Shown: positions 1 through 5,184 of the stretch, one piece after another
How the letters are laid out: every line of letters starts with the position of its first letter
Position numbering within the stretch: position 1 is the first letter of the stretch
IMG/VR virus record: IMGVR_UViG_3300021379_000072
Location: 1-22,080 of that record
DNA: 22,080 nucleotides
Origin: a virus
Strand: one strand, 5' to 3'
The notes under the pieces: model-generated
The model's database searches: none
The model's input: only the letters and a program-made list of their open reading frames with translations
Told to the model about the DNA's origin: nothing
Position numbers and translations under genes: made by a program

Positions 1-784
1 CAAGTTCGTTTTGAATGTTAGGGATGTCCTGTTGCCAATCAACAAATTTAGGATTCTCAGTATTGAAGTGAAGATCGTTCAACCAGTTACGAGTTTCAAA
101 AACATGTTCCCAATCAATATTTTTCTTGTATTCCTTGATTGCATCTAAGTTTTTAATTTGAACAAAAGTCATACCATGAGATGGTTTATAATGTTCGATC
201 TTGATATTGTCGTCTTCATACTCAGTCCTGTCACGGATGCTTTCAGAAAGTCCAAAGAAATCAGTGATGGCGACATCAGGACGCTTCACCTTCACTCCTC
301 CAATCGTATCTCCATAAGTGTATTCATCAATAACATTATCTTCACCACTATGAGCGATTGAGTGTGTATCGTGGAATACAAGGTATCCACCCTCTTTTAG
401 ATTTTCAATCCAGAAATACATCTCAGCAAGAACCTGTTCACGGGTATGAATGGTATCAATAAAAACAATGTCAAAAGGATCCTCATCCCAGTTCTTACCA
501 AGAGTTACACTATCTGCCATATAGCACATGTAGTTTGGTTGAACAAAACGAGCACCGGTTCGTTCAAAACCTTCAAACTTCAAATCACAACCACATACTT
601 GATTGTTGTTATCATCAGCATTAATAGACATGATTGCAGATGATGCACCAAGGCGAACTCCAAGATCCATAAATCTTGCATTCTTGTATGTCTTTACCAA
701 GTCTGCAAAAATCCAGGCATTCACGCCAAGATCATTGTAAGGTTCGTTGAGAAAGTTTCTAATTTCAGTGAGATTAGTAGCCAT
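1..784 (-). CDS. Class I SAM-dependent methyltransferase (partial, 3' end outside window)
   Basis: The reading frame gives 261 complete codons from the ATG at 782-784 and stays open to the window edge, so the C-terminus is missing. Residues 38-50 form the SAM-binding motif I (FMDLGVRLGASSA). Residues 104-114 (FDIVFIDTIHT) and 131-142 (EGGYLVFHDTHS) match the later strands of the Methyltransf_24 type, in which an acidic residue and a His-Asp pair lie near the active site. The likely reaction is methyl transfer from SAM to a small molecule or sugar. The start overlaps the stop of the upstream epimerase gene by 11 bp, so the two are co-translated. That context suggests a nucleotide-sugar or glycan acceptor, which is inference. 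A cephalosporin-hydroxylase-like or other SAM-fold enzyme cannot be excluded. Confidence 0.8.
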   Translation of the reverse strand, partial: MATNLTEIRNFLNEPYNDLGVNAWIFADLVKTYKNARFMDLGVRLGASSAIMSINADDNNNQVCGCDLKFEGFERTGARFVQPNYMCYMADSVTLGKNWDEDPFDIVFIDTIHTREQVLAEMYFWIENLKEGGYLVFHDTHSIAHSGEDNVIDEYTYGDTIGGVKVKRPDVAITDFFGLSESIRDRTEYEDDNIKIEHYKPSHGMTFVQIKNLDAIKEYKKNIDWEHVFETRNWLNDLHFNTENPKFVDWQQDIPNIQNEL

Positions 785-1628
785 AGTTCTTTTTCATATC
801 ATTGAATACTTGTCTAATACCGTCTTGGATATTAGTTTTAGGGATCCACCAGTCAAGAATGAAGGTGTCGGCGGCGTTCCTTTTATCCATCTGAACGCTA
901 TCTTTTGCAAGTCCAGAATTTATTTTAACATCCATGATCCCTTCCAGTTGGAAGCAACCTTGAATGATGTTAGCAACCTCTCTAATCGTGTCAGAGCGGA
1001 ATGAGGTGATGTGAAGAGGATCTTCAGGTTTGAAGTCGGTGTAATTATCCATCACCGTCTCCAGCGCCTCACAGCAGTCCTCTGCGTAGAGGAACTGACG
1101 CTCTTCAGTGCCATCAGTCAACATATCAAATTCCTTCTCTTCAAATCCTTTACGGATGAAGTCAGTGATGACATGTGCTTTATCCATGTCTTTCTCAATG
1201 CCATAGACATTCCAGAACTTAACAGTCAGTCCTTTCAGAGTGCTGGTGTAAAGTTCACCGACACGTTTTAGCACACCATAGGGAGAGTGACTCATGTTAC
1301 TCATCTGAGATGATGCAAAGACAAAACGCTTCTTGTACTTGCCAAGCAAGTCAAAAACGTTTGCCATCATACGAGTGTTGTTATTAACAAAGTTAAACGT
1401 ATGTTGATACTTCTTCAGGTATCTAGAACCACCCACATCAAAAGCAAGAACAAACACAAAGTCTGAATTCTTGATAGCACGATCAAGATTATGATTCGGA
1501 ATTTGAGTCATATCTTCACCATGATGGCGAGCGATATCAAATGGCGTGACATCATGTCCCTTAGCAGAAAGGTACTCAACAAGGTAAGCACCAATCTGTC
1601 CGCTTGATCCCAATACTGTAACTTTCAT
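774..1628 (-). CDS. NAD-dependent epimerase/dehydratase (extended SDR)
   Basis: A 284-aa extended short-chain dehydrogenase/reductase. Residues 6-14 (LGSSGQIGA) form the Gly-rich NAD(P)-binding turn, with GSSG in place of the usual TGxxG. The catalytic YxxxK is Y117/K121 (SPYGVLK), and a Ser pair at 106-107 fits the third catalytic position. A conserved NVYG lies near residue 140. Proteins of this family epimerise, reduce or dehydrate nucleotide-activated sugars in the cytoplasm. The exact substrate cannot be read from the sequence. Its ATG overlaps the stop of the GDP-mannose 3,5-epimerase gene by 4 bp (ATGA), so it probably acts on the product of that enzyme or on a sugar in the same pathway, which is inference. 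The length is slightly short for an epimerase (about 310-340 aa) but no domain is obviously missing. Confidence 0.85.
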   Translation of the reverse strand: MKVTVLGSSGQIGAYLVEYLSAKGHDVTPFDIARHHGEDMTQIPNHNLDRAIKNSDFVFVLAFDVGGSRYLKKYQHTFNFVNNNTRMMANVFDLLGKYKKRFVFASSQMSNMSHSPYGVLKRVGELYTSTLKGLTVKFWNVYGIEKDMDKAHVITDFIRKGFEEKEFDMLTDGTEERQFLYAEDCCEALETVMDNYTDFKPEDPLHITSFRSDTIREVANIIQGCFQLEGIMDVKINSGLAKDSVQMDKRNAADTFILDWWIPKTNIQDGIRQVFNDMKKNYGY

Positions 1629-2674
1629 CGTGCCGATACCTGCTTAGCAATCCAAGTATACGTCAATCTGATTCCTTCTTCAAGTGTCTGAGAATAATCC
1701 CATCCAAGTTTTTCACGAATGAGATCATTGTTAGAATTACGTCCACGAACACCAAGAGGTGCATCTAGTTTGTGGCGCTTCTGCACTACCTTACCAGAAA
1801 CTTTAGCAGTAGTCTCTACCAGTTGATTGATGGTAACCATCTCTTCAGAACCAATATTGACGGGGCCAATAAAGTCACTATCCATCAACCTTCTAGTTGC
1901 TTCAATGCATTCATCAATGAACAGGAAGGAACGAGTCTGTAAGCCATCTCCCCACACCTCGATGGATCCACCGAGCGCCGCAAGTTCTGCGACTTTACGG
2001 CAGATTGCAGCTGGTGCTTTCTCTCTTCCACCTTCCCAGGTTCCCTCGGGGCCAAAGATGTTGTGGTAGCGAGCAACCCTAACAGGAATGCCGTGATTAC
2101 GATTGTAAGCGAAGTAGAGACGCTCACTGAAAAGTTTCTCCCATCCATATTCAGAATCCGGGTTAGCAGGATATGCAGACTCCTCACGACAATCTGGGTT
2201 GTCGGGATCAAGTTGATTGTGCTCTGGATACATGCAAGCAGAACCAGAGTAGAAGATCTTAGTTTTGTTTACTTCAGTTCTTTCATTCAACTGACGTTGC
2301 TCTTCAAGAACGTTCAGATTGATAGATACAGAATTGTGCATGATGTCTGCATCGTTCTCGCCAGTGAAAACGAAACCTGCACCACCCATATCAGCAGCGA
2401 ACTGATAGATCTCATCAAAAGATTCAATCAGTCTTTCAGGAACGCTGTTGTAAAAGTTTCCACGATATCCTTTAAATTCAAGGACTCGTTTGACAAAAGA
2501 AACATCCCTCAAATCACCAAGAACAAACTCATTTGCTCTAGTGGAGGAAAATTCTGGTTGCTTAAGATCGACTCCACGAACCCAATACCCTTCTTCGCGG
2601 AGTCGTTTTACCATATGACTTCCAATAAAGCCACCTGCACCGAGAACCAGTGCAGTCTTTGTGTATTCAGACAT
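1625..2674 (-). CDS. GDP-mannose 3,5-epimerase-like SDR enzyme
   Basis: A 349-aa extended SDR. The NAD-binding motif GAGGFIG is at residues 12-18. The catalytic YxxxK is Y176/K180 in a YGWEK context. Segments typical of GDP-mannose 3,5-epimerase are AADMGG near 93-98, GSACMYP at 144-150 with C147, a HNIFGP loop at 204-209, GREKAPAA at 216-223 with K219, and GDGLQTRSF at 242-250 with R248. In plant GME the corresponding Cys and Lys are the acid/base pair for C3/C5 epimerisation, and the Arg binds the diphosphate. The plant enzyme converts GDP-D-mannose to GDP-L-galactose and GDP-L-gulose. All key residues are present, so the protein should be active. It is the first gene of a sugar-modifying block that continues with an SDR and a methyltransferase. 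A sister epimerase with another GDP-sugar substrate remains possible. Confidence 0.88.
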   Translation of the reverse strand: MSEYTKTALVLGAGGFIGSHMVKRLREEGYWVRGVDLKQPEFSSTRANEFVLGDLRDVSFVKRVLEFKGYRGNFYNSVPERLIESFDEIYQFAADMGGAGFVFTGENDADIMHNSVSINLNVLEEQRQLNERTEVNKTKIFYSGSACMYPEHNQLDPDNPDCREESAYPANPDSEYGWEKLFSERLYFAYNRNHGIPVRVARYHNIFGPEGTWEGGREKAPAAICRKVAELAALGGSIEVWGDGLQTRSFLFIDECIEATRRLMDSDFIGPVNIGSEEMVTINQLVETTAKVSGKVVQKRHKLDAPLGVRGRNSNNDLIREKLGWDYSQTLEEGIRLTYTWIAKQVSAR

Positions 2675-2702
2675 GATAAGTGAATTTTACTTTAGTATTA
2701 TA

Positions 2703-2912
2703 TCAGATGCCAAGTTTATATGCGATCTTCTCTGCAAGTTCTTCAACTCGCTTTTCTAATGCAGCAATTCTATCTGCATCTGCGCCCCCGCCACCACCAC
2801 ACTTATCGTGTGCTTTTGCCTCAAGTGCTTGAAGTCTTCCTTCAACTTCAACATCATACTTAGACATTGCTGCACCAGATGCAGACTTTGCTGCTGTTCC
2901 TTTTGTTGCCAT
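2703..2912 (-). CDS. Small Ala-rich coiled-coil protein, unknown function
   Basis: A 69-aa protein read from the ATG at 2910-2912. The frame extends upstream only to a TTG, which I rejected. The N-terminus is rich in Ala, Ser and Lys and probably disordered. A run of five Gly after a single Cys (KCGGGGG) separates two short heptad-like helices, the second reading as ALEKRVEELAEKI. This composition suggests a small oligomeric or virion-associated protein, but I recognise no named family. An octamer TCTAAATA at 2937-2944 lies 24 bp upstream and could be a late promoter. The next gene downstream is the GDP-mannose 3,5-epimerase, 28 bp away. Confidence 0.6.
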   Translation of the reverse strand: MATKGTAAKSASGAAMSKYDVEVEGRLQALEAKAHDKCGGGGGADADRIAALEKRVEELAEKIAYKLGI

Positions 2913-2935
2913 AGTAATCAAACAATTCTATGTGA

Positions 2936-3169
2936 CTATTTAGATACAACGTCCCTGACATAACAGGGAACACCTTCGGGATCCAGCCACTTGGTGTATT
3001 CAAAGTCGTCCATTGCAGTGAGAAGTTGCATCTGATTGTCCAACAAATACATGTCGCTGTATCGCTTAGTGTAGTGATGTGCTTTTTGAATGCGATAGTC
3101 AGGATATCCGTTCTCTAGGACACCAGACTCAACGTAACGATAGGGGAAGCGTTCGAGAAGAACTTTCAT
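2936..3169 (-). CDS. Hypothetical 77-aa protein
   Basis: A complete small ORF from an ATG that overlaps the stop of the upstream gene by 4 bp (ATGA), which supports translation. The protein is rich in aromatic residues, especially Tyr, and in charged residues, with no membrane segment and no Cys pair. I recognise no family. The overlap and common strand place it in the run of small accessory genes between the tRNAs and the sugar block. Confidence 0.55.
   Translation of the reverse strand: MKVLLERFPYRYVESGVLENGYPDYRIQKAHHYTKRYSDMYLLDNQMQLLTAMDDFEYTKWLDPEGVPCYVRDVVSK
2937..2944 (-). promoter_or_regulatory. Possible late-promoter octamer TCTAAATA
   Basis: It shares TAAATA with the late consensus, is 24 nt before the ATG at 2912, and overlaps the stop of the upstream gene. 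It could drive the coiled-coil gene and the sugar block. Confidence 0.3.
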
Positions 3170-3381
3170 TGGACTTCGATAGTTTCAAGATCATTATACA
3201 CGTATTCCATCAGGATGTCATAGTCATCCATAGGATCGCCAGAAAAAACCACACCGCTGTTCTCATAAAACTTACGAACTTTCTTGAAAAGTTTTGGGTT
3301 CTTTACATCGAGAAAGAATTCTCCATTTGCTGCACTTCGGAGAGTCTGTACGTCCTTCTTGAATTTGCTAGTCAGTGTCAT
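3166..3381 (-). CDS. Hypothetical 71-aa protein
   Basis: The ATG at 3379-3381 is preferred. The longer frame needs a TTG at 3432 that abuts the 3' end of a tRNA gene. The N-terminal half is basic (SKFKKDVQTL, KNPKLFKKVRKFY), and the C-terminal half is acidic and aromatic (DPMDDYDILMEYVYND). No known domain is recognised. It is coupled by a 4-bp overlap to the 77-aa gene downstream. The 51 bp between it and the tRNA hold no other feature I can identify. Confidence 0.55.
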   Translation of the reverse strand: MTLTSKFKKDVQTLRSAANGEFFLDVKNPKLFKKVRKFYENSGVVFSGDPMDDYDILMEYVYNDLETIEVQ

Positions 3382-3432
3382 TGTCTTGTGTGTTGACGAG
3401 TCAAGTATAACTGACTTATGTATCCTTGTCAA

Positions 3433-3505
3433 TAGGGGTTGCGAGGATCGAACTCGCCTTAGGCAAATTATGAGTTTGCTGCATTCACCAGATTGCTAAA
3501 CCCCT
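3433..3505 (-). tRNA. tRNA with CAU anticodon (elongator Met, or Ile2)
   Basis: A cloverleaf can be drawn: acceptor AGGGGTT with AACCCCT and discriminator A, D arm GCA/TGC with GG in the loop, anticodon stem GCAAA/TTTGC with loop CTCATAA (anticodon CAT), and T arm GCGAG/CTCGC with TTCGATC. The 3' CCA is not encoded, since the next bases read TTG. The fully paired first acceptor pair and the A/T-containing anticodon stem argue against an initiator. A lysidine-modified Ile2 cannot be excluded from sequence, but the neighbouring Ile-UAU tRNA makes Met more likely. Its first base directly follows the CCA of that tRNA. Confidence 0.88.
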
Positions 3506-3580
3506 TGGTAGGACTGCTGAGAATTGAACTCAGTTCACACCGTTATAAGCAGTGGGCCTTAACCAATAGGCGACAGTCCC
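3506..3580 (-). tRNA. tRNA-Ile (anticodon UAU), CCA encoded
   Basis: Acceptor GGGACTG pairs with CAGTCCT (first pair G-U), followed by discriminator A and an encoded CCA at 3506-3508. The D arm is GCC/GGC with GG in the loop. The anticodon stem CACTG/CGGTG holds loop CTTATAA, giving anticodon TAT, which reads AUA. The T arm is CTGAG/CTCAG with TTCAATT. Ile-UAU is uncommon in bacteria, which usually read AUA with lysidine-modified CAU. The 5' end overlaps the last codons of the Phd/YefM-like gene by 22 bp. Confidence 0.88.
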
Positions 3581-3711
3581 TCAAAGTCCTCTGCAGGTAT
3601 CATAACTGCAGTATTTTTTCCATTAGTGATTGCAATATGCTCACCATTTTCTACACGGGTGATCATTTCATCCCAGCGTTCTTGAAATTCTTCAACCGTG
3701 TAAGTTTCCAT
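3559..3711 (-). CDS. Phd/YefM-like antitoxin-family protein (orphan), C-terminus inside tRNA-Ile
   Basis: A 50-aa protein from the ATG at 3709-3711 to a TAA at 3559-3561. The pattern METYTVEEF, then a charged helix, then RVENGEHIAIT, AVMIP and EDFEGL follows the N-terminal DNA-binding half of the Phd/YefM antitoxin fold: a beta-strand, two helices, a V-x-x-G-E turn, and a strand ending in a hydrophobic-Pro pair. The toxin-binding C-terminal helix is absent. The last seven residues and the stop are encoded by the 5' end of the tRNA-Ile gene, which suggests the end was formed by a tRNA insertion or recombination. The start overlaps the previous stop (TAATG). No RelE, Doc or similar toxin is visible nearby. 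It may act as a repressor or neutralise a host toxin, both of which are inference. Confidence 0.75.
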   Translation of the reverse strand: METYTVEEFQERWDEMITRVENGEHIAITNGKNTAVMIPAEDFEGLSPIG

Positions 3712-3890
3712 TACTTACCTACCAAGGCAAACAAACCATGCGAATAGAATCCTAAAACAATAGATCCTAAGATCGCACTTATTATTGTAGCAGTTTTGTT
3801 GTGTTTGTCAATTGCTTTGTCAATCATTTCCTGGCACTGTTTTTCAGTAACGTAGTGCTCAGGTTTGATTTCATCCATCCTGTGTGACAT
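3711..3890 (-). CDS. Small single-span membrane protein (59 aa)
   Basis: An ORF from the ATG at 3888-3890. A second in-frame ATG at 3876-3878 would give 55 aa and a tighter 8-bp overlap with the upstream gene. The first 33 residues are polar and charged. Residues 35-57 form one hydrophobic segment (IISAILGSIVLGFYSHGLFALV) suitable for a transmembrane helix, followed by a terminal GK. The stop and the start of the Phd-like gene share one base (TAATG), so the two are probably translationally coupled. The function is unknown. The protein might be an inner-membrane accessory factor. Confidence 0.65.
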   Translation of the reverse strand: MSHRMDEIKPEHYVTEKQCQEMIDKAIDKHNKTATIISAILGSIVLGFYSHGLFALVGK

Positions 3891-4026
3891 TGGGCAGGTT
3901 ACTCATAGGATCCGGTAACCCACTTACTATAGCACAAGCTCGCTTATAAAAGTAGTTGTCTGTTGTTCCGTTTTCCTCAAATTTCTCTTTAATGATTTGC
4001 CAGTTGGCAAGTTCGTCGGGATGCAT
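3871..4026 (-). CDS. Hypothetical 51-aa protein
   Basis: A short ORF from the ATG at 4024-4026 to a TGA at 3871-3873, overlapping the next gene. It reads MHPDELANWQ, then a charged helix, then NYFYKRACAIVSGLPDPM, an arrangement I associate with small conserved proteins of marine T4-like phages. There is no membrane segment and no catalytic motif. The gene overlap on the same strand and the regular amino-acid composition support coding. The function is unknown. Confidence 0.6.
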   Translation of the reverse strand: MHPDELANWQIIKEKFEENGTTDNYFYKRACAIVSGLPDPMSNLPNVTQDG

Positions 4027-4056
4027 TTACTTAAAATGGTAACAGCATGATACTAG

Positions 4057-4272
4057 TTAGACATTTAAGTATCTCTTAAGAGTTATGATACTAACACAAT
4101 TGGAGGAATTATCATTCCAGTGCCTCACGGCATTTGCAACGATGGCAACATTAGTAACCATGTAAGACACAAGAATAAAGGTGCGTATGCAAGCAATAAT
4201 ATCTGCTTCTCTATCATCTCGTCCATCTTTACGTCCTAATGCTTTTGCCCAGATACGCCAAAGCCTCTTCAT
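4057..4272 (-). CDS. Small membrane protein with basic N-terminus (71 aa)
   Basis: The ATG at 4270-4272 overlaps the upstream stop by 4 bp (ATGA). The N-terminus is basic and aromatic (MKRLWRIWAKALGRKDGRDD). A hydrophobic helix follows at about residues 28-49, ending in IVANAVRHW. A positively charged cytoplasmic face and one transmembrane helix are predicted. The pattern resembles small membrane proteins repeatedly found in cyanophages, of unknown role. The 30 bp between its stop and the next gene show no promoter or terminator that I can identify. Confidence 0.65.
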   Translation of the reverse strand: MKRLWRIWAKALGRKDGRDDREADIIACIRTFILVSYMVTNVAIVANAVRHWNDNSSNCVSIITLKRYLNV

Positions 4273-4517
4273 CTAACATCGAAATCTAACTTACGAACTT
4301 TTCTCTTTCTTCTCTGCTCTTGATATGCAAGATCTTGATTAGAAAGAACTTTATCTGATAACTTTTTCTTATCAGAATTAATCATAACAACCTTACTAAG
4401 ATCCTGTGCAGAAACTTTGTCGCCACGCACAGACATCATGTTAGGGCAACCACAGACTTGAGTTTTATTATTACTACAAAGTTCTGTGTTGCATTCTTTG
4501 CATCTGACGGTAATCAT
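4269..4517 (-). CDS. Small zinc-ribbon-like protein (82 aa)
   Basis: The ATG at 4515-4517 is preceded by a strong ribosome binding site AGGAGG at 4528-4533, 10 nt away. The N-terminus carries a CxxC pair (CKEC) at 6-9, a Cys at 14 and a CGC at 22-24, a four-Cys layout that could bind zinc. The remaining part is Lys/Asp/Arg rich and ends in a basic stretch (QEQRRKRKVRK). A nucleic-acid-binding role is plausible but is inference. It is the first gene transcribed after tRNA-Val and is coupled to the membrane-protein gene that follows. Confidence 0.65.
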   Translation of the reverse strand: MITVRCKECNTELCSNNKTQVCGCPNMMSVRGDKVSAQDLSKVVMINSDKKKLSDKVLSNQDLAYQEQRRKRKVRKLDFDVR

Positions 4518-4540
4518 TTTTCATAGTCCTCCTATGGGAA

Positions 4541-4612
4541 TGCAAGATGACGGGATCGAACCGCCGGCCAATTCGGTGTAAACGAATTGCTCTACCGCTG
4601 AGCTAATCTTGC
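4541..4612 (-). tRNA. tRNA-Val (anticodon UAC)
   Basis: Acceptor GCAAGAT/ATCTTGC with discriminator A. D arm GCTC/GAGC, anticodon stem ATTCG/CGAAT with loop TTTACAC (anticodon TAC), and T arm GGCGG/CCGTC with TTCGATC. The CCA is not encoded. Its first base follows directly after the encoded CCA of tRNA-Asn. Confidence 0.92.
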
Positions 4613-4688
4613 TGGCTCCTCCACCTGGACTCGAACCAGGGACAGGGTGATTAACAGTCACCTGCTCTACCAACTGAGCTATAGAGGA
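4613..4688 (-). tRNA. tRNA-Asn (anticodon GUU), CCA encoded
   Basis: Acceptor TCCTCTA/TGGAGGA (with one G-U pair) and discriminator G, then CCA at 4613-4615. D arm GCTC/GAGC, anticodon stem GGTGA/TCACC with loop CTGTTAA (anticodon GTT), and T arm CCTGG/CCAGG with TTCGAGT. It abuts tRNA-Val with no spacer. Confidence 0.93.
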
Positions 4689-4814
4689 AGGGGAATATCC
4701 CCTGCTCGTCAGCAGGGGAGGCTCAAGAGGGATCCCACCTCTCTCTCACATGGGTTGTTGTTCCGATTCTTTTTTTTCTCGGAGATGTGAGCACGGATGT
4801 ATTCCAGTCCGTTA
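4689..4814 (-). other. Structured spacer between tRNA-Gly and tRNA-Asn
   Basis: 126 bp without a convincing gene. On the transcribed strand, an outer 7-bp stem (4785-4791 with 4745-4751, CTCACAT/ATGTGAG) encloses a 5-bp stem (4779-4783 with 4762-4766, TCCGA/TCGGA) that caps an A-rich loop. A second, perfect 8-bp hairpin, CCCCTGCT/AGCAGGGG with a 4-nt loop, lies at 4699-4718 just before tRNA-Asn. Neither hairpin is followed by a T run, so they are not standard terminators. They may be processing signals or a small RNA, which is inference. Confidence 0.4.
4699..4718 (-). other. Perfect 8-bp GC-rich hairpin
   Basis: The inverted repeat CCCCTGCT/AGCAGGGG has a 4-nt loop and lies 11 bp upstream of the 5' end of tRNA-Asn. 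With no U tract after it, it is more likely an RNA-stability or processing element than an intrinsic terminator. Confidence 0.5.
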
Positions 4815-4886
4815 AGCGGGATATCGGACTCGAACCGACGACATTCAGCTTGGAAGGCTGACGTTCTACCACTGAACTAATCCCGC
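4815..4886 (-). tRNA. tRNA-Gly (anticodon UCC)
   Basis: Acceptor GCGGGAT/ATCCCGC with discriminator T, which is usual for tRNA-Gly. D arm GTTC/GAAC, anticodon stem TCAGC/GCTGA with loop CTTCCAA (anticodon TCC), and T arm GTCGG/CCGAT with TTCGAGT. The CCA is not encoded. Confidence 0.93.
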
Positions 4887-4890
4887 GAGG

Positions 4891-4963
4891 CAGGTACGGT
4901 AGGACTCGAACCTACAATCTACCGCTTAGAAGGCGGGGGCATTATCCATTATGCTACGTACCC
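4891..4963 (-). tRNA. tRNA-Arg (anticodon UCU)
   Basis: Acceptor GGGTACG/CGTACCT (first pair G-U) and discriminator G. D arm GCAT/ATGC, anticodon stem CCCGC/GCGGT with loop CTTCTAA (anticodon TCT), and T arm GTAGG/CCTAC with TTCGAGT. The bases after the discriminator read CCT, so CCA is not encoded. It reads AGA, a codon favoured by A+T-rich phages. It lies 11 bp after the acidic protein gene and 4 bp before tRNA-Gly. Confidence 0.93.
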
Positions 4964-4974
4964 AGAAAGAAGAC

Positions 4975-5184
4975 TCAGATCTCTGATTCAGAGTTTTGAG
5001 TTGTGTCTTCGAGTACAATATAGTCCATTCCATCCATTTTGTCAAGATCGAACCACTCGTACCATTCATCCATCATTGCAAGTCTGTCATAGATTTGATC
5101 AACTGATTCAGTTGCTCCCATCTTTTCGATTCTGGTGATTGCCCAATCACGGGCTTGCATCACCACATCCGTTTCCATTTCCAT
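4975..5184 (-). CDS. Small acidic protein (69 aa), unknown function
   Basis: I place the start at the ATG at 5182-5184. Upstream codons of this frame shadow the GIY-YIG gene, and later ATGs at 5176-5178 and 5158-5160 are possible. The core reads ARDWAITRIEKMG, a helix, DEWYEWFDLDKMDGMDYIVLED and a polar tail, giving a strongly acidic, aromatic C-terminal half. I recognise no family. It overlaps the end of the nuclease gene by up to 38 bp in another frame. Acidic phage proteins of this size often bind host enzymes or mimic DNA, but nothing here proves that. Confidence 0.6.
   Translation of the reverse strand: MEMETDVVMQARDWAITRIEKMGATESVDQIYDRLAMMDEWYEWFDLDKMDGMDYIVLEDTTQNSESEI

Noticed and set aside
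2063-2683. 206-aa plus-strand frame
   Set aside because: It lies wholly opposite the GDP-mannose 3,5-epimerase, whose motifs are unmistakable. No plus-strand gene in the window has independent support.
3382-3432. N-terminal extension of the 71-aa gene from a TTG
   Set aside because: The TTG abuts the tRNA 3' end, and an ATG with normal overlap structure exists downstream.
3433-3505. Initiator tRNA-fMet
   Set aside because: The first acceptor pair is matched and the anticodon stem lacks the three consecutive G-C pairs of initiators.
4689-4830. Open frame of about 37 codons on the minus strand in the tRNA spacer (IPLNGLEYIRAHISEKKK-like)
   Set aside because: It has no start codon, begins inside tRNA-Gly, and another frame is also open. 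The hairpins are a better explanation, though a gene remnant cannot be excluded.
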